NCBI GenBank assembly: GCA_030605305.1
Contig: JAUWIO010000017.1
Coordinates: 1 to 9,670 of the forward strand
Length of the DNA: 9,670 nt
From: Actinomycetes bacterium
GTDB lineage: Bacteria; Actinomycetota; Aquicultoria; CAJVYJ01; JAUVQD01
Direction: 5' to 3'
Shown: positions 1-6,972 of the stretch, piece by piece
Layout: every line of letters begins with the position of its first letter
Position numbering within the stretch: the first letter of the stretch is position 1
The notes under the pieces: generated by a model
The model's input: the letters and a program-made list of their open reading frames with translations, nothing else
Told to the model about the DNA's origin: nothing
Databases searched by the model: none
Translations under genes and position numbers: made by a program

Positions 1-2
1 AC

Positions 3-1175
3 GAGGTCGAGTTGGCCCCCGGCAAAGAGGTCGTCTTAACGACCGAGCGGACTGTCGGGACAGCCGAGCGCTTGAGTGTCTCATATCCGGACCTTCCAGT
101 GGACGTCGAGCCCGGGCAGGAGATCCTCATCTCGGACGGGTTACTGAAGCTGATCGTGATGAAGGTCGCCGCTCCTGATGTCCTGTGCCGCGTGGAGACC
201 GGAGGCGTGCTCCGGGCTCACCAGGGCAGCAATCTGCCCGACACGGACGTACAGGCGCCCACATTGACTGACAAAGACCGGGTCGATCTGGGGTTTTGCC
301 TGGAGAACAAGGTGGATATCATCGCCATGTCGTTCGTTCGAAGCGCCGAAGATATCCATGAACTCAAAGGTCTTATCAATGGGGCGGGTCGCAGATGTCC
401 GGTTATCGCCAAAATAGAGAACCATGAGGCCATTCCCAATATCGAGGGGATCGTCGAGGCGGCCGATGGCGTGATGATCGCCCGCGGCGACCTCGGTGTC
501 GAGGTGCCGACAGAAGATGTCCCGATCCTGCAAAAGCAGATAATCGCCACGGCGCAACGCCGCGGCCGGGTGTCGATAGTCGCCACGCAGATGTTGGACT
601 CGATGATCCGCTCGCCCCGCCCGACACGGGCTGAAGCCAGCGATGTCGCCAACAGTGTTTTCGATGGGGCCGATGCGGTCATGCTCTCCGGAGAGACGGC
701 TATCGGCAAGTACCCGGTCGAAGCCGTCGGTGTCATGGCCAGGATAGTCGAGCGGGCTGAATCGACGGTCGACTATGAGGATCTACTGCGGGCCAGGAGC
801 GGCTGGGCCGCTGAAACCATAAGCGGGGCCATCAGTTATGCGACTTGTCATCTGGCCTCGACTTTGCCGGCGGCGGCTATCGTCACGTCCACCGAATCGG
901 GCCGGACGGCCAAGCAGATCTCCCGGTATCGGCCGCAAGCACCGATCATCGCCGTCAGCCCCAATGAAGAGACAGTGCAGCAATTGATGTTGTGGTGGGG
1001 CGTCGCCCCGACAACCGGTGCGGTCTCTCGGGATATCGACGAGGTCTTCAAGGCCGCGCTAAAAGCGGCTCGCGAGTCGGGATTTGCCCGTCCCGGGGAA
1101 GCGGTCATCTTAACGGCGGGGGCGCTGGTTCACGTCCCCGGCACCACGAATCTTATTAAAGTAGAGAAGGTTTAG
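3..1175 (+). CDS. pyk: Pyruvate kinase, 5' end outside the window
   Basis: Pyruvate kinase converts phosphoenolpyruvate and ADP to pyruvate and ATP, the last step of glycolysis, in the cytosol. The frame is open from base 3, so the gene starts upstream; about 80-85 N-terminal residues appear to be missing compared with the usual 470-480. The TTG at 12 is internal, not a start. Visible landmarks are the signature PVIAKIENHEAI with its catalytic Lys (codon 411-413), the metal-binding segment ARGDLGVEVP (about 480-510), ATQMLDSMI, PTRAEASDVAN and MLSGETAIGKYP. The C-terminal domain follows, with TSTESGRTAKQISRYRP and the usual ending TNLIKV. One oddity: the common KGxNLPG loop reads QGSNLPD. The gene ends 4 nt before the stop of the convergent lipoprotein gene. 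In Firmicutes pyk commonly follows pfkA on the same strand; here it is inverted and separated from pfkA. Identity is certain; only the start is unknown. Confidence 0.97.
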   Translation, partial: EVELAPGKEVVLTTERTVGTAERLSVSYPDLPVDVEPGQEILISDGLLKLIVMKVAAPDVLCRVETGGVLRAHQGSNLPDTDVQAPTLTDKDRVDLGFCLENKVDIIAMSFVRSAEDIHELKGLINGAGRRCPVIAKIENHEAIPNIEGIVEAADGVMIARGDLGVEVPTEDVPILQKQIIATAQRRGRVSIVATQMLDSMIRSPRPTRAEASDVANSVFDGADAVMLSGETAIGKYPVEAVGVMARIVERAESTVDYEDLLRARSGWAAETISGAISYATCHLASTLPAAAIVTSTESGRTAKQISRYRPQAPIIAVSPNEETVQQLMLWWGVAPTTGAVSRDIDEVFKAALKAARESGFARPGEAVILTAGALVHVPGTTNLIKVEKV

Positions 1176-1179
1176 TCGA

Positions 1180-1749
1180 CTATCGCTTGTCGATAAAGCG
1201 AAACTTGACCGGGAGATCGTACTTCTTGAATTTGACGATGTGGTACGGAGCGATCATGCCGGGACCGTCGTCATCGAAAGTCTCGCCTGTCACCTCGCCC
1301 AGGATTTTGTCTTTCAGTTTTCTAACACTGGTCACAGCTACTTCGTAACCGTTGTTCTGGTAGAAAAAGGCGCCGATGATCATCTCCCATTGGTTGGGCA
1401 CTGCCGACCACGCTAAGGGGCTCAGTTGCTCGCTGCGAGGGTCGGGATCGATATACGGTTGGCCCGGCACTATGGGGACGACAGAGTCTCTAGCGACGAT
1501 CGCTCTGGTCGCCGATTCCGTCCAAAAGTCATTCCATTCGCTTTCCGTGCGGAAGACTCGAAATTCGGGCCGGTCCTCTCGCTTATATGAGAAACCGAGA
1601 TGACCTTGCTTGACCGTTTCGAAAAGGACCTTCTCGCCCCTCTCTTCGGCCGTGATCCGGTCGGAGCTACCGCAAGCCGTTAGCAGCGACAGACTGCACA
1701 ACACTAGCAGGCCTAGAAAAAACCGGACGAAGCCCTTACTAATATTCAA
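1180..1749 (-). CDS. Small lipoprotein, PrcB-like C-terminal domain
   Basis: This encodes a 189-residue predicted lipoprotein. From the chosen TTG start, a short basic stretch leads into a hydrophobic segment (FFLGLLVLCSLSLL) and a lipobox LTAC with the lipidated Cys at residue 26. The mature protein would therefore be anchored on the outer face of the membrane. The mature part resembles PrcB-type domains (protease complex subunit PrcB family): FRVFRTESEWNDFW near the start, a central NNGYEVAVTSVRKLKDKI strand pair, and a late APYHIVKFKKYDLPVKF. This assignment comes from pattern memory, not a search. I chose the TTG at 1749 over an in-frame TTG at 1767 because AAGGAG lies 5 nt before it, inside what would otherwise be coding sequence. 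The gene has its own strong promoter and is monocistronic. Its role is unknown; a partner protease is not visible in the window. A plain hypothetical lipoprotein is the alternative. Confidence 0.75.
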   Translation of the reverse strand: MNISKGFVRFFLGLLVLCSLSLLTACGSSDRITAEERGEKVLFETVKQGHLGFSYKREDRPEFRVFRTESEWNDFWTESATRAIVARDSVVPIVPGQPYIDPDPRSEQLSPLAWSAVPNQWEMIIGAFFYQNNGYEVAVTSVRKLKDKILGEVTGETFDDDGPGMIAPYHIVKFKKYDLPVKFRFIDKR

Positions 1750-1754
1750 CCGAA

Positions 1755-1760
1755 CTCCTT
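1755..1760 (-). promoter_or_regulatory. Ribosome binding site of the lipoprotein gene
   Basis: A perfect AAGGAG on the minus strand lies 5 nt before the TTG at 1749-1747. It lies downstream of the alternative in-frame TTG at 1767, so it favours the shorter 189-residue product. Confidence 0.7.
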
Positions 1761-1836
1761 GGTTCAAGTCTCCAGGTGAAAGCTATCACAATAAGCGGGT
1801 AGGACACGCCCAGATAACCCCTTAAGATGCCTGCCA

Positions 1837-1865
1837 ATTATCCTTTTTGCAGGCTAGGCTGTCAA
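1837..1865 (-). promoter_or_regulatory. Sigma70/sigmaA-type promoter for the lipoprotein gene
   Basis: On the minus strand a perfect -35 box TTGACA (1865-1860) is followed by a 17-nt spacer and GATAAT (1842-1837), which matches the TATAAT consensus at five of six positions. Transcription would start near 1830, giving a 5' leader of about 80 nt before the TTG start at 1749. It faces away from the tRNA-Leu gene, whose own promoter must lie in the same 170-nt gap on the other strand. Confidence 0.75.
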
Positions 1866-1881
1866 GCATCAGATGTGTCGA

Positions 1882-1910
1882 TTGCGCCGGTCATGGATTT
1901 CCAGTATCGT
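1882..1910 (+). promoter_or_regulatory. Possible promoter of the tRNA-Leu gene
   Basis: TTGCGC (1882-1887), a 17-nt spacer and TATCGT (1905-1910) form a weak but correctly spaced promoter. Transcription would begin only a few bases before the tRNA 5' end at 1920. Matches to consensus are three and four of six, so this is tentative. Confidence 0.35.
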
Positions 1911-1919
1911 ATTCCCGTT

Positions 1920-2003
1920 GCCGGAGTGGCGGAATTGGCAGACGCGCACGACTCAAAATCGTGTAGGTTTATACCTGTGTGGGTTCAAGTCCCACCTCCG
2001 GTA
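1920..2003 (+). tRNA. tRNA-Leu(CAA), reads UUG codons
   Basis: This 84-nt gene folds as a class II tRNA. The acceptor strands GCCGGAG (1920-1926) and CTCCGGT (1996-2002) pair with one G-U at the first position, and A73 is at 2003 as expected for leucine tRNA. The anticodon stem CACGA/TCGTG (1947-1951/1959-1963) encloses the loop CTCAAAA with anticodon CAA at 1954-1956. A long variable arm has the stem AGGT/ACCT (1965-1968/1973-1976) with loop TTAT, typical of Leu. The T arm is GTGGG, loop TTCAAGT, CCCAC (1979-1995). The next bases are CTC, so CCA is not encoded and must be added after transcription. The gene stands alone between two minus-strand units, 72 nt from the pfkA stop, and I see no clear terminator after it. 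Confidence 0.97.
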
Positions 2004-2075
2004 CTCATTGATGTACCAGACGGCTTATTTATCTCTCCAAGACACGACTATTGGCGACAAGTCGAAGGCCTTCTG

Positions 2076-3041
2076 TCAGGATAGAACGGAGGCCAGCTTG
2101 GCCAGTTCCGGATCTGTTCTAACCGTCTTCGTGTAGGTGTCTACCAGCGGCACGGTTGTGACCCGGCCGCCCCCGAGTCCGACCATCACGCCGGATTCAC
2201 CGGCGATCGCCAGTTCGACAGCGCGGGATGCGAGCGTACTGGCTAAGATGCGGTCGAAGGCAGAGGGGGACCCGCCTCGCTGGACGTGACCCAGGACCGA
2301 GACCCGGACATCCCGCTTTGTCCGTTCGTGGATGGCCCGTCCGACCTCTTCCGCTGAGCCAGACCCTTCAGCGATGATAATAATAGTGTGGGTCTTACCG
2401 ACGCGGTAGCGGCGATTGACGATCTCGGACATCTGGCTTAGCTGCAGCTCGCTCGTTGCCGGTGTCTCCGGCAGGCACACGTGGTCGGCACCGCCGGCCA
2501 TCCCCGAATACAGGGCGATCGCCCCGCACTTGCGCCCCATCACTTCGACGATGAATATCCGTTCATGGGCTGAGGCCGTGTCTCTTAGTTTGCTCAGCAT
2601 GTCGACGACAGTGTTGAGCGCGGTATCGAAGCCGATCGAGAAGTCGGTGCCATAGACGTCATTATCGATGCTGGCCGGCACTCCGATAGTACCAACGCCG
2701 AGCTCTTGGAGCTTTTCGGCCCCGGCCATCGAGCCGTTACCGCCGATGACGATCAGGGCCGTGACGTCCAGGGCTTTGAGGTTGGCAGCCGCTTTCTCTC
2801 TAGTTCCGCGCTCAAGGAACCTCTGGTATCGTGCCGTTCGCAGGATCGTCCCGCCCCGGTCGATGATCTCAGATACCGATTCGTGATCGAGGACGCCGTA
2901 CTGGTTCTCGCTCAGCCCGCGGTAACCTTCATAGAAACCGAAGACCCGAGTCTTTTCGGCCAGCCCTTTGCGCACGACCGCCCGTACGGCCGCGTTCATC
3001 CCTGGAGAGTCGCCGCCGCTTGTCAGAACAGCCAGGTTCAC
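2076..3041 (-). CDS. pfkA: 6-phosphofructokinase, ATP type, 321 aa
   Basis: PfkA phosphorylates fructose 6-phosphate to fructose 1,6-bisphosphate, the committing step of glycolysis. Length and motifs fit the short bacterial homotetrameric family: N-terminal LTSGGDSPGMNAAVR, the catalytic SIDND segment with Asp126 (E. coli Asp127), EVMGR at 166-170, and GHVQRGGSP with His251. Arg20, Arg24 and Arg153 match the effector-site arginines of E. coli PfkA (21, 25, 154), so control by ADP and PEP is plausible. Two changes stand out: GGDGS reads GGNGS (Asn102 in place of the Mg-ATP Asp103), and TID reads SID. Gly103 is kept and no PPi-type GGDD or PKTID is present, so ATP use is still the better guess. 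The GTG start overlaps the accA stop as GTGA, with GGAG 10 nt upstream, suggesting coupled translation. It is the last gene of the long operon and I see no good terminator after it. Confidence 0.96.
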   Translation of the reverse strand: MNLAVLTSGGDSPGMNAAVRAVVRKGLAEKTRVFGFYEGYRGLSENQYGVLDHESVSEIIDRGGTILRTARYQRFLERGTREKAAANLKALDVTALIVIGGNGSMAGAEKLQELGVGTIGVPASIDNDVYGTDFSIGFDTALNTVVDMLSKLRDTASAHERIFIVEVMGRKCGAIALYSGMAGGADHVCLPETPATSELQLSQMSEIVNRRYRVGKTHTIIIIAEGSGSAEEVGRAIHERTKRDVRVSVLGHVQRGGSPSAFDRILASTLASRAVELAIAGESGVMVGLGGGRVTTVPLVDTYTKTVRTDPELAKLASVLS

Positions 3042-4033
3042 CGAGCGTTTTCTCCAGCATCGGTATCGGCCGCGGGTTCCATGAAGACCCCGAGGCGCCG
3101 GAAGCGCTCGTATCTTTCCGTAGTCAGTTCTTCAGTTGACTTCTTCAATAGTCTCTCCACTGTGCGCACGATCGCACTCTCGACCCCTCGGAACACTACT
3201 CCGGGCTCGCGATGGGCTCCCCCTAAAGGCTCATCTATCACTTCATCGATAATTCCCATTTTCATCAAATCTGTAGTCGTCAGGCCCAATACCTCTGCCG
3301 CCGCTGGAGCTTTTTCTTTTGATTTCCACAGGATGGAGGCACAACCCTCCGGGGTGATAACGGAGTAATACGCGTGTTCGAGCACGATGATATGGTCGGC
3401 AACACCTAAAGCCAAAGCGCCGCCGCTGCCGCCTTCGCCGATATTGACAGCGATGACCGGTACGCGCAGGTCTGTTAGGGTGCGCAGCGATTCCGCTATG
3501 GCCCAAGCTTGGCCGCGCTCTTCCGCTCCCACCCCGGCATAGGCCCCGGGCGTGTCGATGATCGTCACCAGCGGGAGGTTGAACTTGTCGGCGAGGCGGA
3601 AAAAGCGGATGGCTTTACGGTAGCCTTCGGGATGAGGGCTGCCGAAGTTCCGCCGGATCCGATCGCGCGTGTCGCTTCCCCTATCGTGGCCGACCAAGAC
3701 GACTTGGCGGCCCCCGATAGTGGCCAGGCCCGCCACGATGGCCGGATCGTCCCGAAAGGCCCGGTCTCCGTGGAGTTCCCGCCAGTCCGACGTGATCTCT
3801 TTAATATAGGCTGCCAGCCGCGGCCGCTCCGGGTGCCGCGCTATCTGCACTTTCTGCCACGGCGACAGGTTTGAATACGTCCGCAGCTTGAGTTTTTCTA
3901 TCTGTTCTTCGAGCCACTCGATCTCCTTGTGGATATCGGGTTCGTGAGCGAGCGGGTCTTCTTTGAGGGTGTTGAGGCGGTGCTCTAATTCCACGACCGG
4001 TTTCTCGAAATCCATATAGAAGCGCCGGGTCAT
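3038..4033 (-). CDS. accA: Acetyl-CoA carboxylase carboxyltransferase, alpha subunit
   Basis: AccA forms the carboxyltransferase with AccD. It moves the carboxyl group from biotin carried on AccB to acetyl-CoA, giving malonyl-CoA for fatty acid synthesis. The 331-residue protein follows E. coli AccA along its whole length: DFEKPVVELE near the N-terminus, SPWQKVQIARHPERP (57-71), ELHGDRAF, RRNFGSPHPEGYRKA (127-141), IDTPGAYAGVGAEERGQ (159-175; E. coli has Pro for the second Ala), the oxyanion-type GEGGSGGAL (199-207), SVITPEGCASILWKS and EPLGGAHR. The first ATG overlaps the accD stop as ATGA and has GGAG 7 nt before it, so I prefer it to Met7, which has no such site. No accB or accC is in the window, so the biotin carrier and carboxylase must be encoded elsewhere. 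The last four bases overlap pfkA. Confidence 0.97.
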   Translation of the reverse strand: MTRRFYMDFEKPVVELEHRLNTLKEDPLAHEPDIHKEIEWLEEQIEKLKLRTYSNLSPWQKVQIARHPERPRLAAYIKEITSDWRELHGDRAFRDDPAIVAGLATIGGRQVVLVGHDRGSDTRDRIRRNFGSPHPEGYRKAIRFFRLADKFNLPLVTIIDTPGAYAGVGAEERGQAWAIAESLRTLTDLRVPVIAVNIGEGGSGGALALGVADHIIVLEHAYYSVITPEGCASILWKSKEKAPAAAEVLGLTTTDLMKMGIIDEVIDEPLGGAHREPGVVFRGVESAIVRTVERLLKKSTEELTTERYERFRRLGVFMEPAADTDAGENAR

Positions 4034-4914
4034 CGGGTTGCTCCGACTTTGCTTGAGGTTTCCCCGGCGAGATATCCAAGGAGGCCCGCCAGCTCGTTTC
4101 TCAGGTCGCGGCGGTGGATTATTTTGTCGATCATGCCGTGCTCAAGGAGAGCCTCGGCCCGCTGAAATCCTTTGGGCAGCTCCTCGCCGAGTGGCTGTTG
4201 GATTATCCGCGGGCCGGCGAAGCCGATATGAGCGCGCGGTTCCGCGATGATGATGTCTCCAAGCGAGGCAAAGCTGGCGAGAACACCCCCGGGCGTGGGA
4301 TTGGTCAGGATCGAGATGTAGGGCAAACCGGCATCGCTGTGGCGGGCCACGGCCGCAGTTGTTTTAGCCATCTGCATCAACGAGAGCATTCCTTCCTGCA
4401 TGCGGGCCCCGCCGGAAGCGGCCACCATGATCACCGGGCTACGCTCGTCCTTGGCCGACTCGAAGAGGCGGGTCACTTTCTCGCCGACGACCGCCCCCAT
4501 GCTCCCGGCGATGAACCGGAAGTCCATGACGCCCAAATAGACGGCTCGATCCGCCAAGCGTCCGTGGCCGGTCATGATCCCTTCGTGCCCGTCTGTGACC
4601 GCCATCGCTGCTGCCAGGCTTTCTTTGTACGATTTGCGTCCGATGAATCCGAGCGGGTCTTCGGGGGTCAGGTTGCTATTGGTCTGACGCCAGCTGTCCT
4701 TATCTAGCAGGGCGGCCACCCATTCATCGGGCGAGGGCGGGAAATGGTGGTCGCATTCCGGACAGACATGAAGGTTCTCCAGAATATCGCGCTGGTAGAT
4801 AGTCTCGCCGCAGTTGGCGCATTTTGACCAGATCCCACCGGGAACGGTCCGCTTGCCGGCGGGATCTCCGGCCAGCTGCTGGCGACGGTGTTTTAACCAA
4901 TCGGATAATGGCAC
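4030..4914 (-). CDS. accD: Acetyl-CoA carboxylase carboxyltransferase, beta subunit
   Basis: AccD is the zinc-containing partner of AccA in the carboxyltransferase complex. The 294 residues carry the four-Cys zinc ribbon at the N-terminus (Cys32, Cys35, Cys51, Cys54), then the crotonase-like core with SGGARMQEG (167-175), TNPTPGGV (204-211), and GFAGPR (231-236). Length is normal for the family. The start is GTG at 4914, one base after the trpA stop TAA, with GAGGG 7 nt upstream lying inside the trpA end. Translation is thus probably coupled to trpA upstream and to accA downstream (ATGA overlap). The trpA-accD junction recalls the trpFBA-accD order of many Proteobacteria, but here accA follows instead of folC. 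Confidence 0.97.
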   Translation of the reverse strand: MPLSDWLKHRRQQLAGDPAGKRTVPGGIWSKCANCGETIYQRDILENLHVCPECDHHFPPSPDEWVAALLDKDSWRQTNSNLTPEDPLGFIGRKSYKESLAAAMAVTDGHEGIMTGHGRLADRAVYLGVMDFRFIAGSMGAVVGEKVTRLFESAKDERSPVIMVAASGGARMQEGMLSLMQMAKTTAAVARHSDAGLPYISILTNPTPGGVLASFASLGDIIIAEPRAHIGFAGPRIIQQPLGEELPKGFQRAEALLEHGMIDKIIHRRDLRNELAGLLGYLAGETSSKVGATR

Positions 4915-4915
4915 C

Positions 4916-5697
4916 TTATTTCCCTCTCAGCGCGCCGATTAATTCGGCTGCGAAAGACTTGACTGCTTCCGGCCTTGTCGTCGGGGCTGCCTTGTCTATC
5001 AGGTCCACCAGGGCGCTGCCGACAATGACCCCATCTGCGAAACGGGCGATCTCCTTTGCCTGCTCGGGGCGCGAAACTCCAAAACCGACGGCGACCGGCA
5101 GCTCGGTTCGACTTTTGACCGAACCGACGAAAGTGGTCAAGTCCGGCGGCAATTCAGTGCGGGCTCCGGTCACTCCGGTCAAAGAGACGGCATAGACGAA
5201 ACCACTCGAGGCGGCGGCTATCTTCTCTAGGCGTTCGTCGGAACTGGTCGGAGCGGCCAGAAAGATCATATCAAGGCCATGCTCGGTGGCGACGGTTTTC
5301 CAATCAGCACTTTCCTCGACCGTCAGGTCGGGGACTATGACTCCTTCGACGCCGGCGCGTTGTGCTGCCCGGGCGAACCGCTCCAGCCCATAGCGGTATA
5401 TCAGGTTGTAATAGACCATTAAGACGGGGGAGACGTCGCGCTTTTTGGTGACTTCTCCGATCATCTCAAGGACGGTATCGGTCGTCACCCCGTTGGCCAA
5501 CGCGGTTTCGGAGGCTTTTTGTATAGTCGGACCGTCGGCTAAAGGGTCCGAGTAGGGGATGCCTATTTCCACGATCCGACATCCCGCGTCTATTAGCGCT
5601 TAAAAACCAGCCGACTTGTCTCTGTATCGGGCCAGCCGCCCATGATATAGGGGACGAGCTGTTTGTCGATCTCGAACCGGGCCGATATGCGGCTCAT
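4916..5697 (-). pseudogene. trpA: Tryptophan synthase alpha chain, broken by a one-base frameshift
   Basis: TrpA cleaves indole-3-glycerol phosphate to indole and glyceraldehyde 3-phosphate and passes indole to TrpB. The ATG at 5697 overlaps the trpB stop as ATGA and opens a clear TrpA N-terminus ([12 protein letters not shown], then PYIMGGWPDTETSRLVF). This frame stops at TAA 5595-5593 after 34 codons. The rest continues in another frame from 5599 (ALIDAGCRIVEIGIPYSDP) without interruption to 4916, with the catalytic pair Glu and Asp in VEIGIP and LADGPTIQ, then VPDLTVEES, SLTGVTGAR and GFGVSRPEQA. Adding one base (G or A) to the AAG codon at 5601-5599 restores Phe-Lys-Ala-Leu and a 260-residue protein of normal length, with catalytic Glu44 and Asp55. 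A restart at GTG 5572 (218 residues) would lack the first barrel strand. Nothing else is decayed, so a sequencing or assembly error, or a very recent mutation, is likelier than an old pseudogene. Confidence 0.9.
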
Positions 5698-6875
5698 ATC
5701 TCTAGTCCCAGCTGCTCGGCGATGACGTGCATGTCTTTGTCTCCGCGGCCCGAGACGTTCACGATGATCACCTGGTGTTCGCCCAATTCGGGGGCGAGCT
5801 TTTCGAGGTAGGCCAGAGCGTGGGAGCTCTCCAGCGCCGGCTGGATACCTTCGGTTTTCGATAAGAGTTGGAAAGCGGCCAGAGCCTCGTCATCGGTGGC
5901 CGAAACATAGTCGACCAGGCCCTCGTCCTTGAAGTAGCAATGCTCCGGCCCGACGCCCGGATAATCGAGCCCGGCCGATATCGAATGCGCCGGCTGTATC
6001 TGGCCGAAATCATCTTGAAGCAGGTACTGGAGCGAACCATGCAAAATGCCTTTTGTCCCTTTTTCCAAAGCGGCGCCGTGTTCGCCGCTGTCGAGTCCGT
6101 GTCCGGCAGCCTCGACCCCGTAGAGCTTGACTCGGCTATTCAGCCACGGATAAAAGATACCGATGGCATTACTGCCGCCGCCGACACAGGCGACGACCGC
6201 GGCCGGGTCCTGGCCGTATGCCTCGTTGATCTGCGCCTTCGCCTCGCGCCCGATCACGACCTGAAAATCTCTCACGATCGTCGGATAGGGATGAGGTCCG
6301 GCCACGGAGCCGATGACATAGAACGTGTCGCGGACATTCGTCACCCAATCGCGCAGCGCCTCGTTCATCGCATCCTTAAGCGTACGACTGCCACTGGTGA
6401 CCGGGATGACTTCCGCTCCGAGGAGCTTCATTTTGAAGACATTCAGGGATTGGCGGCCGATGTCTTCTTCGCCCATGTAGACGCGGCACTCCAGCCCAAA
6501 GAGAGCAGCGGCCGTCGCGGTCGCGACACCGTGCTGGCCGGCGCCTGTCTCGGCGATGATACGGTTTTTCCCCATTTTGGTGGCCAAGAGGACTTGGCCG
6601 ATCGTATTATTGATCTTGTGGGCGCCGGTGTGGCAGAGGTCCTCTCGTTTGAGCCAGATAGCCGGTCCGCCGTAGTGGGTCGATAGGTTTTTAGCGTGAT
6701 AGAGCGGTGTGGGCCGGCCTACGTAGTCTTTAAGATAGTGCGCCAGTTCGTCACAAAAGCTCGCGTCGTCCTTATAAACGCCATATGACGCCGTCAGCTC
6801 CGCAAGCGGCGTCATCAATGTTTCAGGCACGTATTGGCCGCCGAATTCGCCGAAATGCCCGGGCTTTTCAGCCAT
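5694..6875 (-). CDS. trpB: Tryptophan synthase beta chain (TrpB1 type), 393 aa
   Basis: TrpB is a PLP enzyme that condenses indole with L-serine to tryptophan, normally in an alpha2-beta2 complex with TrpA. Landmarks are the N-terminal [20 protein letters not shown] (54-58), the PLP lysine 87 in HTGAHKINN, catalytic Glu109 in AETGAGQHG, the phosphate-binding GGGSNA (232-237), and SGRGDKD (375-381). This is the standard TrpB1 form that pairs with TrpA. The ATG at 6875 has AGAGGGAG just upstream (6887-6880); the frame stays open for 77 more codons upstream, but that stretch runs over trpF and is not TrpB-like. A 97-nt gap separates it from trpF, the widest in the operon. Its stop TGA overlaps the trpA ATG as ATGA, as expected for subunits made in equal amount. 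Confidence 0.97.
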   Translation of the reverse strand: MAEKPGHFGEFGGQYVPETLMTPLAELTASYGVYKDDASFCDELAHYLKDYVGRPTPLYHAKNLSTHYGGPAIWLKREDLCHTGAHKINNTIGQVLLATKMGKNRIIAETGAGQHGVATATAAALFGLECRVYMGEEDIGRQSLNVFKMKLLGAEVIPVTSGSRTLKDAMNEALRDWVTNVRDTFYVIGSVAGPHPYPTIVRDFQVVIGREAKAQINEAYGQDPAAVVACVGGGSNAIGIFYPWLNSRVKLYGVEAAGHGLDSGEHGAALEKGTKGILHGSLQYLLQDDFGQIQPAHSISAGLDYPGVGPEHCYFKDEGLVDYVSATDDEALAAFQLLSKTEGIQPALESSHALAYLEKLAPELGEHQVIIVNVSGRGDKDMHVIAEQLGLEI

Positions 6876-6879
6876 TAAA

Positions 6880-6887
6880 CTCCCTCT
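6880..6887 (-). promoter_or_regulatory. Ribosome binding site fixing the trpB start
   Basis: AGAGGGAG on the minus strand ends 4 nt before the ATG at 6875; its AGAGG part is at 7 nt. It supports this start over codons farther upstream in the same open frame, which overlap trpF. Confidence 0.6.
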
Positions 6888-6972
6888 AGATGAATTGTGA
6901 CGCGTGTGAAAACGTGAGCGGAATCGCCCTCTATTTAGGCATAACCGCCTCGATTGGGCAAGGGTAAAGCGC

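Noticed and set aside
1175..1193. Possible bidirectional terminator between pyk and the lipoprotein gene
   Set aside because: The TCGAC/GTCGA inverted repeat has only 5 bp and an 8-nt loop, is not followed by a T-run, and lies mostly inside the lipoprotein coding region.
1749..1767. TTG at 1767 as lipoprotein start (195 residues)
   Set aside because: The AAGGAG that best explains initiation lies inside that longer frame, 5 nt before the TTG at 1749.
2000..2017. Inverted repeat GGTAC-N8-GTACC as a terminator for tRNA-Leu or pfkA
   Set aside because: The stem is short, has no T-run on either strand, and uses bases needed for the tRNA acceptor stem.
2706..3368. 220-codon plus-strand open frame over the pfkA-accA junction
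   Set aside because: It runs antisense through two conserved genes with no start signal or recognisable protein; shadow frame.
4114..4707. 197-codon plus-strand open frame antisense to accD
   Set aside because: Contained in a confident gene on the other strand, with low-complexity shadow composition.
5593..5607. Programmed frameshifting or polymerase slippage at the five-T run (GTTTTTAAG) in trpA
   Set aside because: The frame that must be entered has its own TAA ending at the base before GCG (5602-5600). Slipping on the T-run, or adding one T or removing two T's, leads straight to that stop. Only slippage on AAG itself, with poor re-pairing on UAA, or an extra A or G, restores the frame, so recoding is unlikely.
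5868..6686. Long plus-strand open frame (272 codons) antisense to trpB
   Set aside because: It lies wholly over a confident gene, resembles no family I know, and is the kind of shadow frame that GC-rich third codon positions produce.
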